Positions 21,801 to 31,831 of a stretch of DNA of 64,000 nt are shown one piece after another. The notes beneath the pieces are model-generated. The model worked only from the letters and a program-made list of their open reading frames with translations, searched no databases and had not been told where the DNA came from. Source of the DNA: Planoprotostelium fungivorum (Eukaryota; Evosea; Variosea; Cavosteliida; Cavosteliaceae). Every line of letters starts with the position of its first letter. Within the stretch, counting starts at the first letter, position 1. Location of the stretch: assembly GCA_003024175.1 (NCBI GenBank), contig MDYQ01000100.1:62001-126000 (forward strand). Reading direction: 5' to 3'. The position numbers were made by a program, and so were the translations under genes.

Positions 21801-24016
21801 ATGATGTCCCGACATCATCGGACTTTTTGGGATGACCTACGAGAGGAGAAGTGGATCACACGAGAGAAGGTGTTGCGATGCAGTGATGTGATCACATAGA
21901 CTGACATCAATAGTCCGACCATTCAGGATGATGAATGTGAAGAGAAAGCATTTTTGGAGAAGCCATCTGGCTATGTGCCACAACGATTCATAATCGTTTT
22001 CCTCGCTTTCATAGGTGACCCCGACTAGCACGTGGATCTCAGATGATGATGATTGTGTCTCACACGAACACTATAGGTACCGTCGTAGTCTATCTTCAGA
22101 GAGCCAATCTTTCTGTTGTTGCCAAGATACTCCACGAAGAATTTCACTGGAGCACCACATATCACAGTGAGCACATCATCGCTTTCCACCCATCACCGTT
22201 GACGATCGATAGCTCTCGCTCTTAGCGCCTTCTTCGGAGGTTATCTCATGTTGAACGTCTTCGGTGGATATTTATGCACAGTCTGGGGCAACAAAGTGAC
22301 CGATCCCATCATCGCATTCCATCATACTCTTAACTGACGCCATCGCAGACGGTGCTCGGATTGGGCATCTTGGGTTCTTCCACTTGCACCATCCTCCTTC
22401 CTCTCACTGCCGATATCCCCTGGCTCTTCTTATTCTGTAGATTTATGACTGGCTTCTTCGAGTCCGTAGCTTATCCCGCCATGAACGACATCTCATCGAA
22501 ATGGTATTTTATTTCATTTTATTCTTCACAACCTCTTTATCCTTCTCCACGAAACACGAGAGGCTGAGTGATGATGAGGTACCCCAAAGCCGAGGCCAGT
22601 ATGCTGTTAGGCATCGTCAATTGTGGAGGGTGAGTGGTCACGTGATCGAAAAGGCTGACGAGAGCAGATATCTGGGAACGATTGTCGCCTTCGGAACTTC
22701 CGACCCAATCAACGATCACTTTGGTTGGCGATGGGTGTTTTATTCGAGCGGAATCGCTGGTATCGCGTGGTGTGTCCTGTGGACCGTCTTCTCTACTTCT
22801 GCTCCACAAGGTTCGAATCTTTCTCATGACGATCAATCATCACCTTCAATGACATCATCGTGATGATGACGACGATGACGATGATGACGAGGAGAGTGAC
22901 ATTGGATAGGTAATGGATGGGTCAGTCAGTACGAATTGGAATGGATCATGCACGGTAAAGAACAAAAGTCACGACCGAGTGTGCCATGGATCAAGATCCT
23001 CACCTGCCTTCCCTTCTGGGCTTGTGTGGTCGCTCACTTTGCCAGTAATTGGGGTCTGTACACTCTCCTAGCCTGGGCACCTCAGTACTACAAGTCCATC
23101 ATCGAGGTATCTTATTTATATCGATTTCCATTGACTTTTCTATATCAACACGGGTCATCATCATTGTCTTTCGTCCTCAATCTTGCATCACATCATCAAC
23201 TCTGCATCACACGATCAGATCATGCATCTCATCGATCATCATCGGCTCTTCTCACATCTCCCAGGCCAACGGAAAGAAGCCAGCTTTCCTTCTGTACCTC
23301 CCTTACATCTTCATGATCATCGTCAACGTCGCAGCCGGCCGCGCCGCCGACTTCTGGATCAATTCGGGTAAGAAGAGAGAATCAACGGTGAGAACGATCT
23401 ACATCGCGGGGGACTCAATAGAAAAGGTGAAGGAGAGCAGCATGTTGATCCCCAGAGAGAAGAAGATGTTGGGCAGACCGAAGATCGAGATCATCAGGAA
23501 ATTGTTTCAGACGTCAGGGATGGTGCTGCCCGCCGTGTTTCTCTCCTTGTTGTGTTTGAATCCGTCGAACGAGTACGTATCCATCGCCTTCTTGGTGAGT
23601 TTCTTCCTTTTTGATGATCGCGATGGATGATCGAGTCATGATCGGACTGATGAGACAGGTCATCGCTCAGGGAGGAAGTTGTTTACAAGCCGGTGGCCTC
23701 TATGCCAACTATTTGGACATTGGTCCAGAATATCCTGGTATCTTATACGGGTGATTTCTACATGATCGACTGTCGTCTGAACCTCTCGCAGTATCTCTAA
23801 CACCTTTGCAACCATTCCAGGAATAGGTGAAGAGAGATGAAAACACAGTACTCACTTTGTTCAGCTGCCATCCTTCTGTCTGGACCCATTCTGGGAGCGG
23901 ACGTGAACAAGGCCACGGCAGATCAGTGGAACATCATTTGGGTCACTGCAGCCGGTGTCTACGTGGCTGGAATGGTCTTCTACAACATCACCGCTCGTGC
24001 CACACGACAACTCTGA
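21801..24016 (+). CDS. Major facilitator superfamily transporter, anion:cation symporter (SLC17-like)
   Basis: The model starts MMSRHHRTFWDDLREEKW at 21801 and splices to DDECEEKAFLEKPSGY, then VPQRFIIVFLAFIGTVVVYLQ and RANLSVVAKILHEEF, the typical first helix of the ACS family. Further pieces: LALSAFFGGYLMLNVFGGYL, LGLGILGSSTCTILLPLTAD, FLFCRFMTGFFESVAYPAMN, FGWRWVFYSSGIAGIAW and ASNWGLYTLLAWAPQYYK. It ends NITARATRQL at TGA 24014-24016. Around 12 membrane segments expected; more than ten short introns. Family members move organic anions or phosphate with Na+ or H+; substrate unknown. The first exon is inferred from phase and splice sites only. Confidence 0.85.
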
Positions 24017-24209
24017 CCGGTCGAATAGAATCCATTCTTCTGTTTTCCAGAGATATTCATGATCGAAACGATCCTCCGGGACGGATTTCCATTGTGGAAC
24101 TACCATTTTCTTCCTCTTTGACTCTGATCATTCAGCCACTCTCCCTCTTACACATCACCGTTCGTCCAGGTGTAGATGGTGTGACCGTCTCTCTATCCAT
24201 GGTGAAGCT

Positions 24210-24640
24210 CTACCAGTCGTGCTGCAGAGGATCATCGTCCGGCTTTAAGCTCGCAGCCGACCTCCACAACATCAGAAGAGCAGCCACTGTATGCGATTTG
24301 AACGTACTGAGCGTATATTCCGTTTTGTCTTGAATCGATTGAACCAAATTCTTCGCATTTGTATATCCAGAAAACTGCCAGCAATGCACCCTCTTATCGT
24401 CGGCATCAGCGTGGGATGCCATTTGTGAGACATTGAGAGAAGAAGAGTGTTGATTCCATGGTTGGAAAACAAGAGTTGGCCGATCACAAACGAGACGTAT
24501 CTATGAAACCTCCTCAACGTTACGACTTACCTCGTCATCACGATGTGTCTGTGTCAGTGACGCAAAATTTCTTGTTCCCTTGTGGCACCTTCTGAAGAAA
24601 ATCTTTCTCCCTGGGATCGCCGCGGCTTGATTTTGTGACC
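24210..24640 (-). CDS. Possible small PTB/PH-fold protein (5' end unresolved)
   Basis: The last exon, after the acceptor TTTCATAG near 24520, reads IRLVCDRPTLVFQPWNQHSS, then DDKRVHCWQFSGYTNAKNL, VQSIQDK and a C-terminal helix, ending PLQHDW at 24210. The order beta-strand, HCWQF and then a helix with A..LV..I resembles the end of a phosphotyrosine-binding (PTB/PID) domain. A good donor (GAG|GTAAGT) joins an upstream exon with ASLTQTHRDDE. No in-frame ATG was found before the divergent NmrA-like gene, so the start is unknown and the upper coordinate is approximate. It may be partial or degenerate. PTB assignment rests on pattern only. Confidence 0.4.
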
Positions 24641-24743
24641 GGGAAGAACAAACAGGGTGCCCGATGGAACGCCGGGAAGATACGACGAGCTCTTCCAACT
24701 TCTCACTTTTATCCACACAAGACAAACAGCAACAACAGACACC

Positions 24744-25704
24744 ATGGTGAAGATCATTACTGTCATCGGATCGACCGGAATGCAAGGAGGATCAGTCGTG
24801 AGACACCTCTTGGAGCGTCCAGAGTGGAAGATCCGTGCCATCACGAGGGACACAGAGAAACCGGCCGCGAAGGCTCTACAAGAGAAGGGAGTCGAAGTGG
24901 TCAAGGCCGACATCAGTGATTACGATCAGCTATTGGCTGCTTTCGACGGAGCTCACGCCGTCTTTGCCGTCACGAACTTCTGGGAGCACCTCAGTGAGTT
25001 TATAGATGGTCCGAATCATGTTGACTTTGTTTATAGACAAGGAGAAGGAGGTTGCAGACGGGAAGAGGATGGCCGACGCGGCGAAGGCTGCCGGAGTGAA
25101 GCATTACATCTGGTCGAGCCTCGATTCGGTAGAGAAGATCACAAAGGGAAAGTACACCAAAGTCCACCACTTTGACGGAAAATACGAGGTAGAAGAGTAC
25201 ATCAATCAGATCGGTGAGAATTGGATGATCATCCACCGTTCACCTCTCTTACTCTTCTTCACAGGACTTCCAGCGACCTTTGTTCTCTGCGCGACTTATT
25301 ATGATATCTTCACCCCGAGAACTCTCCCTGATGGTCGATCGGCCATCACCCTCCCCGTTCCATCTGACGCTAAGCTCTTCATCATCGACACGGCCGCCGA
25401 TTTTGGAAAGTTTGTCGCCGCCGCTCTTAAGATGGGAGACTCAGCCATCGGTCGTCGTCTACTGGGCAGTGGCGATGAGCTATCTCCATCCGAAATGGTC
25501 GCAGCTTGGAAGAAGAAGGGAAGAGAAGTCGTCTTCGTGCAGACACCCAAAGACATGATGATGATCCAGCCTGCGGGAGAGGAGCTGTGGGAGATGTTTC
25601 AGTATTTCGTAGAGTATGGAATCTTCAACGGTGTAGATGTTAGACCCTCTCAAGAGTTGGTGGGCGATCTGGAGAGCTACGAGAGATGGGTCATGAGACA
25701 GTGA
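24744..25704 (+). CDS. NmrA-like NAD(P)-binding protein
   Basis: Three exons. Starts MVKIITVIGSTGMQGGSVVR, an atypical short-chain dehydrogenase nucleotide-binding fold with the NmrA/HSCARG-type GxxGxxG variant (GSTGMQGG). It continues AITRDTEKPAAKAL, HAVFAVTNFWEH, GVKHYIWSSLDSV and HFDGKYEVEEYI, and ends ESYERWVMRQ. Family members act as redox (NADPH/NADP+) sensors or regulators and usually lack the catalytic Tyr-Lys pair; I see no classic YxxxK here. Length about 285 residues, usual for the family. Stop lies 130 bp from the convergent anoctamin stop. Confidence 0.88.
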
Positions 25705-25834
25705 TCGACCGATAGACGATGCACTTGTGATAAACGAAACACACTCCACGTCTCTTCCACCACTTCGACCGTTTCACGATTTAAATCCCTTCTACAACGA
25801 ACCACCGCCTCGTTGTAGATCGACACCATTCCAT

Positions 25835-28800
25835 CTATTCGTACTCGTTGAAATCATCCAGCACGTTCTCCTTCTCTTCCTGCAGCAGCCTCTGATGCTG
25901 CACGTAATACTCCTTCGCCCTCTGTACCTCTATATCTCCAGGCACGTCCGGTATGATGGCAGCCAGCAACACCTGCACACGTCAATGTCTAAAGACTCAT
26001 GAGATGACGTACCTTGGCTGCAACGACGAGGTGCTCTCCAAGTAGGAGTAAGAGGACGATGATGGATACGGGCATGATGGTCCAATCGTAAGAGAACAAG
26101 TTGATGCCGTGGGTGGTGTATTGATTCTCGATGGCTTCCTTGATGCCGGTCGTGATGTGTTCTGTGGATGTCGATGAGATGGTGATGTGATGTGATGTGG
26201 TGATGATGGTGATGATGATGATGATGATGATGGTGATGATGGTGATGGTGATGATGATGGTGATGGTGATGATGATGGTGATGGTGATGGTGATGGTGAT
26301 GATGATGATGATGGTGATGGTGATGGTGATGTGATGGTGATGGTGATGTGATGGTGATGGTGATGTGATGGTGATGGTGATGTGATGATGTGGATGGTGA
26401 TGTGGATGTGATGATGTGGATGGTGATGTGGATGTGATGGTGATGTGGATGTGATGGTGATGTGATGGTGATGATGTGATGGTGATGGGATTGTGATGTG
26501 GATGTGATGATGTGGATGGTGATGTGATGTGGATGGGACGAGGGTGATCACCGTTGGGTCGATTGAGGATGTAAGTGGCCAAGAGGGCAAAGTTGGTGAT
26601 GACAGCCGATATGCTCATGAACTCTAAGACGTAATACCACGATCCAATATCAGCAGCCTGTCCGTCATCATCATCATGATCATCTCATGATCATCTCATC
26701 ACGATGATGATGATGATGATCATCTTCACCTGCTTGGCCACAGGCCTTCTGGTGAGGGTGATCAACTTCCAGATGTCACTCCTGATCTCGACTTGATTGT
26801 TGATGACGGACATCAGAGCAGCGAGGGGCCAGACACACCCGAATAGGGTGACGTATCCAAACTGGATGACGATCTTGATGTACTCATCAAACAGTGGTCC
26901 AGGTGATGACATCTGAAGCTCTAACTGGGCGGGAGGGATCTGGATGTCCTGCAAGATGGTTGATGAGATGATGAGATGATGAGATGATGAGATGATGAGA
27001 TGAAAGAGTTGGTGATGAAGAGTTGATGATGAAGAGTTGATGAGATAGTAAGAAGCTGGTGAGATGATATAGAGTTGATGAGGTTATAGAAGGGGCAATA
27101 CCTCGATGTGGGACAGTTCCTCTACCTTCTTGGCTTCTGCGAGGGCAACGGAAGCGATCTGATGATGGATGTCAATCGTGATGTCATCGTGATGTGGTGG
27201 ATGATGCGTGATGAACCTTCATCTCACCGATGTGATGGGATCTGCGTTGATCTGTTTGATCCTCTCTCTGATGCCCCTTCATCACATCAGACACCACATC
27301 AGACACCACATCAACACATCATATCGACATCGAATCACATCGAATCACATCACTCACACTTCCTCCTTCTCCTCCGTTTGAACTTCCTCTTCTTCCAATT
27401 TCAACTTACCCTCCCCAAACTGTCCGCGTCAGAAATGTCGACACTATGACCGTCGACAATGCGTCGCTCACGTTGACGCTGTTTCTCAAAGCTTTCTCTG
27501 GATTCTCCACCCTCTCGAATTTTGACTCCAATTTTTTACCTTCTTCCTTCTTTCCCTTCTGTATGTGCTGATAGATGGCCACCCTGCTCACGTCAATCTA
27601 CAACCCGCCACTCCTCCCTCACCTCTCCTTGATGTACGGCGTCAAGATCTCCTGCAGGTTCCACAGCACCTGAGACGTGATCAAGAGAGAAGCCAGCTGA
27701 GCCCTGAGTGCTGCCACGTCAGCGCGGACGAACGCGATGTAGAAGAGAGAGAGGTAAGAGTTGATGAACCAGAAGAGGATGAGCTTGATGATCTGTGCGT
27801 TGTCGTGGGCAGATTCGGTCCTGTGGTTCTCCCAGTCGTTCAGCTTGACGGCCAGGGCTGAAGCGTTCGGTGAGGATTGGGATGAAACATGAAGGATTTG
27901 GGACGGAGGGTAACGGATTTGGGACGAGACTCACTGGTGTAAGCGACGTTCAAGACGGGGACGAGAGCAGAGTAGACGATGGTGGGTAACAGTCCCAAAT
28001 AATTGTTCAAGAAGGATAAGACTCCACCAAAGTACTGTACACGTCGGTGGATTTAAGGTTTAACGATCTCACCTGCTTGTTACCGACGGACTGTAAGTAG
28101 TCTGCCAGGGCGAAGCAAGTCAACATGAACACGGCAGAGAGGACGACACACAACAAGATGATGGGATAGGTAACGAGGTACCTGCCTACGTAAGACGAAA
28201 TTTCGCCGGAATCTCACTTGAGTCTACGCATGTTGGCGGGGTAGTACAGTTCCGGACGTCCCGTGATGGGAGACAGTCGAATGGTTCCGCGGAATTGTGG
28301 CCTCGGCTCAGCCCACCTCTCTTGTTCTTCCAATCTACAACGGGTCAACGAAGATTACTCTCTTTTTTTCGCCGCGACATTTCACCTGTCTACGGACCAA
28401 TCGAAAGCAAGGATGTTTGTCTTCCTCTTCCAAAATTCGAGATAAACGGTGGACCACAGTGCGATACCTGACACGATGTCTGTCAGACGTGTCGACGTGA
28501 AAGATGTGACGTGTCACCAAGACTGTACAAAGCCGTGTAGATGTCGATCTCGTTATCGTGGATGTAATAGCGATTGTAGATGTGGAGGAAGAGACCCAAA
28601 ATGGCGGGAACAATCAACCAAGTGCTGTAGAAGGAGATCCAACCAAAGTAGAAGGCCGTCTCCGTCCCAAAATATTGGGACACCAGGCGTAATGTACGCG
28701 AGCTGTTGGGGCGTTGGCTGACCTGGAGATTTCTCAGAAGGTTCCGTGGATTTTCTGGGAAATTTCTGACCTCTTCCCACACGGCCCTCTTTAGGCGGTT

Positions 28801-29681
28801 CTCGTGGAGAGGGAAACATTCAACGATGCCTTCGTTCTCTAATATGGGCAATAGACATCTCTTATCACTTCGAGCTCTCACGTCTAACAGGAGAGAGTAG
28901 ACGACGTTCTGTCTCTGTCGTGATGGTCAGGGATGATGGATGCATGATGATGGAAAGAGACATGATGAAGGAAGAGATGAGATCACCTCGAGCGATGAGA
29001 AAAAGTTTCTCCCGCCTGAGAAGGAAGAAGCTTCGTATCCTAAGAATTGGTTGGCAGTGTTCTGGTTGAAGACGGCGCTCGTGATGCCTTTCCACGTCCT
29101 TGCACTGGGGGGTAGATCGAGAACTACTCCATCCTGATCGCGATCACATCAGATCATGATCGTGTGATTGAGATCATGAGATGGAAATACCTTTGCAGCG
29201 ACGAGTTCTTTTCTCATCTCTAATATTTCGGCTTGCTTACAGAGGATGTTAAATGGAGCTGATAGCCCATAGACCTTCGAGTTGGTTTCGACGGCTGCAC
29301 CTTTGGATGTGTCAAGAGATCTGCTGACGTGACGTGCATGAATGTCTCACCCTTCATGACAGAAAATGTGAGCCCTCTGGAGATGGCTCGACTCATGTAA
29401 TACTTTCTGATGGCTGAACAAGTCAATTGATCACTGTTCAGACCTCCGTATGGGATCAGTCGTTCTTCGTCGCAGATGATGTCCCACAGTTCTTGCTTCT
29501 GAGAGGAAGATAACTCTAAATCCTTCCAAACGATGACAAAATCTGTGTCTGGGTCCGAATCATCTTCGGGTTTCTTCAGAGATATCGCCCATAGAACCTT
29601 CTTCCAAAAGCTGAAGAGGAATATGATGGCGACTGCGGCGAATAGACTCTGCGTAACTCTCGATGAGGATTCTGTTGGCAT
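25835..29681 (-). CDS. Anoctamin (TMEM16), ANO10/ANO8-like
   Basis: Membrane scramblase/ion channel family. N-terminal cytoplasmic part includes DFVIVWKDLELSSSQKQEL. Transmembrane core: VSQYFGTETAFYFGWISFYS, WLIVPAILGLFLHIYN, TVYLEFWKRKTNILAFDW, YLVTYPIILLCVVLSAVFML, FGGVLSFLNNYLGLLPTIVY, FIKIVIQFGYVTLFG-like (EYIKIVIQFGYVTLFGCVWP) and SWYYVLEFMSISAVITNFA. The LQFGYV-type segment with following NNQVEIRSDIWKL matches ANO10 closely. It ends NVLDDFNEYE (stop 25837-25835). About 15 exons; one intron (26160-26545) is a ~390 bp GATGGT/GATG repeat. The start at 29681 is the first Met after an acceptor-like sequence, and an extra upstream exon is possible. Calcium-binding acidic residues were not checked one by one. 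Confidence 0.88.
26160..26545. repeat. GATG/GATGGT simple-repeat array filling an anoctamin intron
   Basis: Nearly 390 bp of GATGGTGATGATG, GATGTGATGATG and GATGTGGATG units. The donor lies just right of it (after TYILNRPN) and the acceptor before the exon reading EHITTGIKEAIENQY. By far the longest intron of this gene. Confidence 0.9.
26650..27085. repeat. Shorter ATC/GATGA simple-repeat tracts in two further anoctamin introns
   Basis: About 26655-26722 is an ATCATC/GATCATCTCAT tract. About 26957-27085 is GATGAGATGATGA followed by GATGAAGAGTT units. The exon from ADIGSWYYVLE to HIEDIQIPPAQ lies between the two tracts. Confidence 0.75.
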
Positions 29682-29802
29682 TGGCTTGGGTGTCAGCGAA
29701 CTCGTGTGTTCTCGTTTGTCTATCTCACACCGTTGTAGTGCCCTGAAAAATTCAAAATGATGGACAGCGCAGCAGCCAGATCTTCATCATCACAGATTGG
29801 CC

Positions 29803-30169
29803 ATGCGAAAAACTGCAGATAAGTCGCACTGTAACTGTAGGACGAGTTACTGTCTGAAGGCAAGGTTCTGTTCCTGTCTCTCACAGGGAAGAGTGTGCAC
29901 GACTCAGTGTGGATGCTGCAAGACTGGACTTGGGTGCTTCAATCAAGAGTGAGCTTTACAGAGATCGAAAAGGACATCTCATATGAGATCATTAGGGTGG
30001 CCAAAACGGGAGAACAGAACAACCCAGAACAAACATTGTGAGATCCTTTTGATCTCATCCACTAATTTCCTTCAGAACAGATGAAAAGTCCAATGATGAA
30101 ATAGATGATACACCACCGAAGACACCACAGCGAGTCTACGAACCTTCAGAAGCGGTGATATCTCGTTGA
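29803..30169 (+). CDS. Tiny single CXC (tesmin/TSO1-like) Cys-rich domain protein
   Basis: Three exons: ATG at 29803 to about 29949, a middle exon from about 29997, and a last exon ending at TGA 30167-30169. Removing a 47-nt intron (donor GTGAGC, acceptor CATTAG) and a second one (donor GTGAGA, acceptor CCTTCAG) gives one frame of about 93 residues. The N-terminus is a Cys cluster, SHCNCRTSYCLKARFCSC then GRVCTTQCGCCKTGLGCFN, the spacing of a zinc-binding CXC/CRC domain found in LIN54, tesmin and plant TSO1, where it binds DNA. Those proteins carry two CXC units in a long chain; here one unit is followed by a short acidic tail (DEIDDTPPKTPQ). It might instead be the first part of the next gene, but no join keeps frame. 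Confidence 0.6.
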
Positions 30170-30231
30170 TCCCTTCTGTATGTCCGAGTTTGTGTGACAC
30201 AGTGCAGTTGATCGAGATCGTCATTCGAGCT

Positions 30232-31091
30232 ATGAACGATGAAGAGTTCGATCCCATCTCCATCTCGAAAGAAATCAAAGAGCACAGACCCGAGTGTGGT
30301 CCAGTTAACCTCGACGGATACATCAGCACCTGTTACGGCATCATCGACTCGGTTGCCAAAGCCTCTCTATCTACCAAGTTGGATTGGATCATCAAGAGGT
30401 GATCATCACCGTTGCATTCGACATCGTCCATCACATTGTCATTGCCATCACGATCGATCGAGACTCATGCGATTCTTTCAGATATGCGCCCATGGTGCTC
30501 TCCTTCTTTGACGCAGAGGGTAAGGCCTACGAGGTGTGTCAAGCCATTTCATTTCATCCAAAAAAATGTAAAACAATTGAAAGGTTCGATCACGCTATCC
30601 GAAAGAGGCAGACAAGAGGAACGACTTCTGTCTATTGCAACAATCGAACAACAGCATTTTCCTCGTTGGCAATTGTCAATCGAAAACTGGTTCGCTCATT
30701 GTACAACAAGACAGAGCCTTTAAGAAGATGAAATTATATCAACGGGTGAGACGTCGCATCGTGATGATGATCGGTGAATGATGACACGATCGATCAGACA
30801 TTGGATGCGATGAAGAACAGTTTTGGAAGTGACGCTGCATCACAAGGGGATAAGGTTGTCTTTGGACTCTTAGCCTATCAAGACGTGGTGCGTCCTCTCA
30901 TCAGGCTCCATCGTGACGTGGCTGATGAGAAACAGTTGTGGTTTCTAGAGATGTCTTCTGCCACAGTAGAGGAAGAGGATGGTTACAAAGTCATTGGGAT
31001 CATTCGATCGATCACCCATCCGGAGGAGTTTGCCAAGATGTTTGATATTCTGTGTTACATTCAGGAGAGAATTCAAGATCGAAAGAAATAA
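30232..31091 (+). CDS. Unrecognised cytosolic protein, four exons
   Basis: The frame is open from about 30166, with the first ATG at 30232 (MNDEEFDPISISKEIKEHRP). Introns with clean GT-AG ends at about 30402-30479, 30534-30582 and 30738-30796 join WIIKRYAPMVLSFFD, AEGKAYEVRSRYPKEAD and LYQRTLDAMKNSFGSD in one frame. It ends ILCYIQERIQDRKK, stop at 31091. No signal peptide, membrane helix or motif that I know. A first exon further upstream, with acceptor GACACAG near 30201, is possible because the frame before the ATG looks coding (CDTVQLIEIVIRAM). Stop-to-stop distance to the minus-strand neighbour is 75 bp. Confidence 0.6.
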
Positions 31092-31166
31092 AGACTTTGT
31101 CTTCCATTGTCTCATGTGATGGTCCGTGTCGAATGAACGATGGGAGTGATGGAGGTATAATTTATT

Positions 31167-31584
31167 TTAGTCGATGGCACTGGTGTAATAGGCGGCGGTG
31201 AGTAACATGTAGATGATGGCGGCGAGAACAAAGAGGAAGATGGAAGATTGCATCCTGAAGTCCCCGACGATGCGGTCGATGATGCGAAGCCAAGGTCTGT
31301 CGACGTCAGAGATAGAATTGATGTGAGCAGACCCACCGCAAAATGAGTGACAGAAAGACCTCTAATCCTGTTGAAACGAGAGCATTGATGGGCACGACTA
31401 TGGTGAACACGGCGATCCAAAACAGAAAGCATCGGTGAGTGCAATACGAATGGAGGCGGACGATGAAGCGGAGGAGGTGATGATCAGGTGATACATCATA
31501 TGTTGGCAGTTGAGACTCCAGATCGAAGAGGTAATTCTCTTGCCTTCTCTTCTTTGACGCGGGTCCATCTCTGAAATCTTCCAT
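31167..31584 (-). CDS. Small multi-pass membrane protein, unrecognised
   Basis: Two exons. Start MEDFRDGPASKKRRQENYLF at 31584; the cytosolic N-terminus holds a basic KKRR cluster. Hydrophobic segments are CFLFWIAVFTIVVPINALV and SSIFLFVLAAIIYMLLTAAYY. An intron at about 31337-31292 (donor GTGGGT, acceptor CGACAG) joins LSLILRPWLRIIDRIVGDF. Stop is TAA at 31169-31167. About 120 residues. The two-helix layout resembles small ER proteins, but I cannot place it. It lies head to head with IFT80 (247 bp). Confidence 0.65.
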
Positions 31585-31831
31585 GATTGAAGATGATGGG
31601 CCGTTCAAAAATAAAATTGAATTTTGGCGGTACATCAACAAACACAACAGCTCATCTTCTCTATCCAACTCTTCCTCTGTTCTGCTTCATGTCCCTATCA
31701 TATCAACTCTGCCCTTGCGGTACATCTGTGATGTCTTCACAGTTGCCACTTGAGAGCAGAGGTGTCAAATTCAATGGCGTCCAAATATAGTCACATCCAA
31801 AAACTAATTTGAACGGCTCACTCACTCTGCG

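Noticed and set aside
25989-26618. Long Thr/Ile/His or Ser/Pro/His open frames over the GATG array
   Set aside because: Simple repeats are open in several frames; splicing this out restores the anoctamin protein, so it is an intron.
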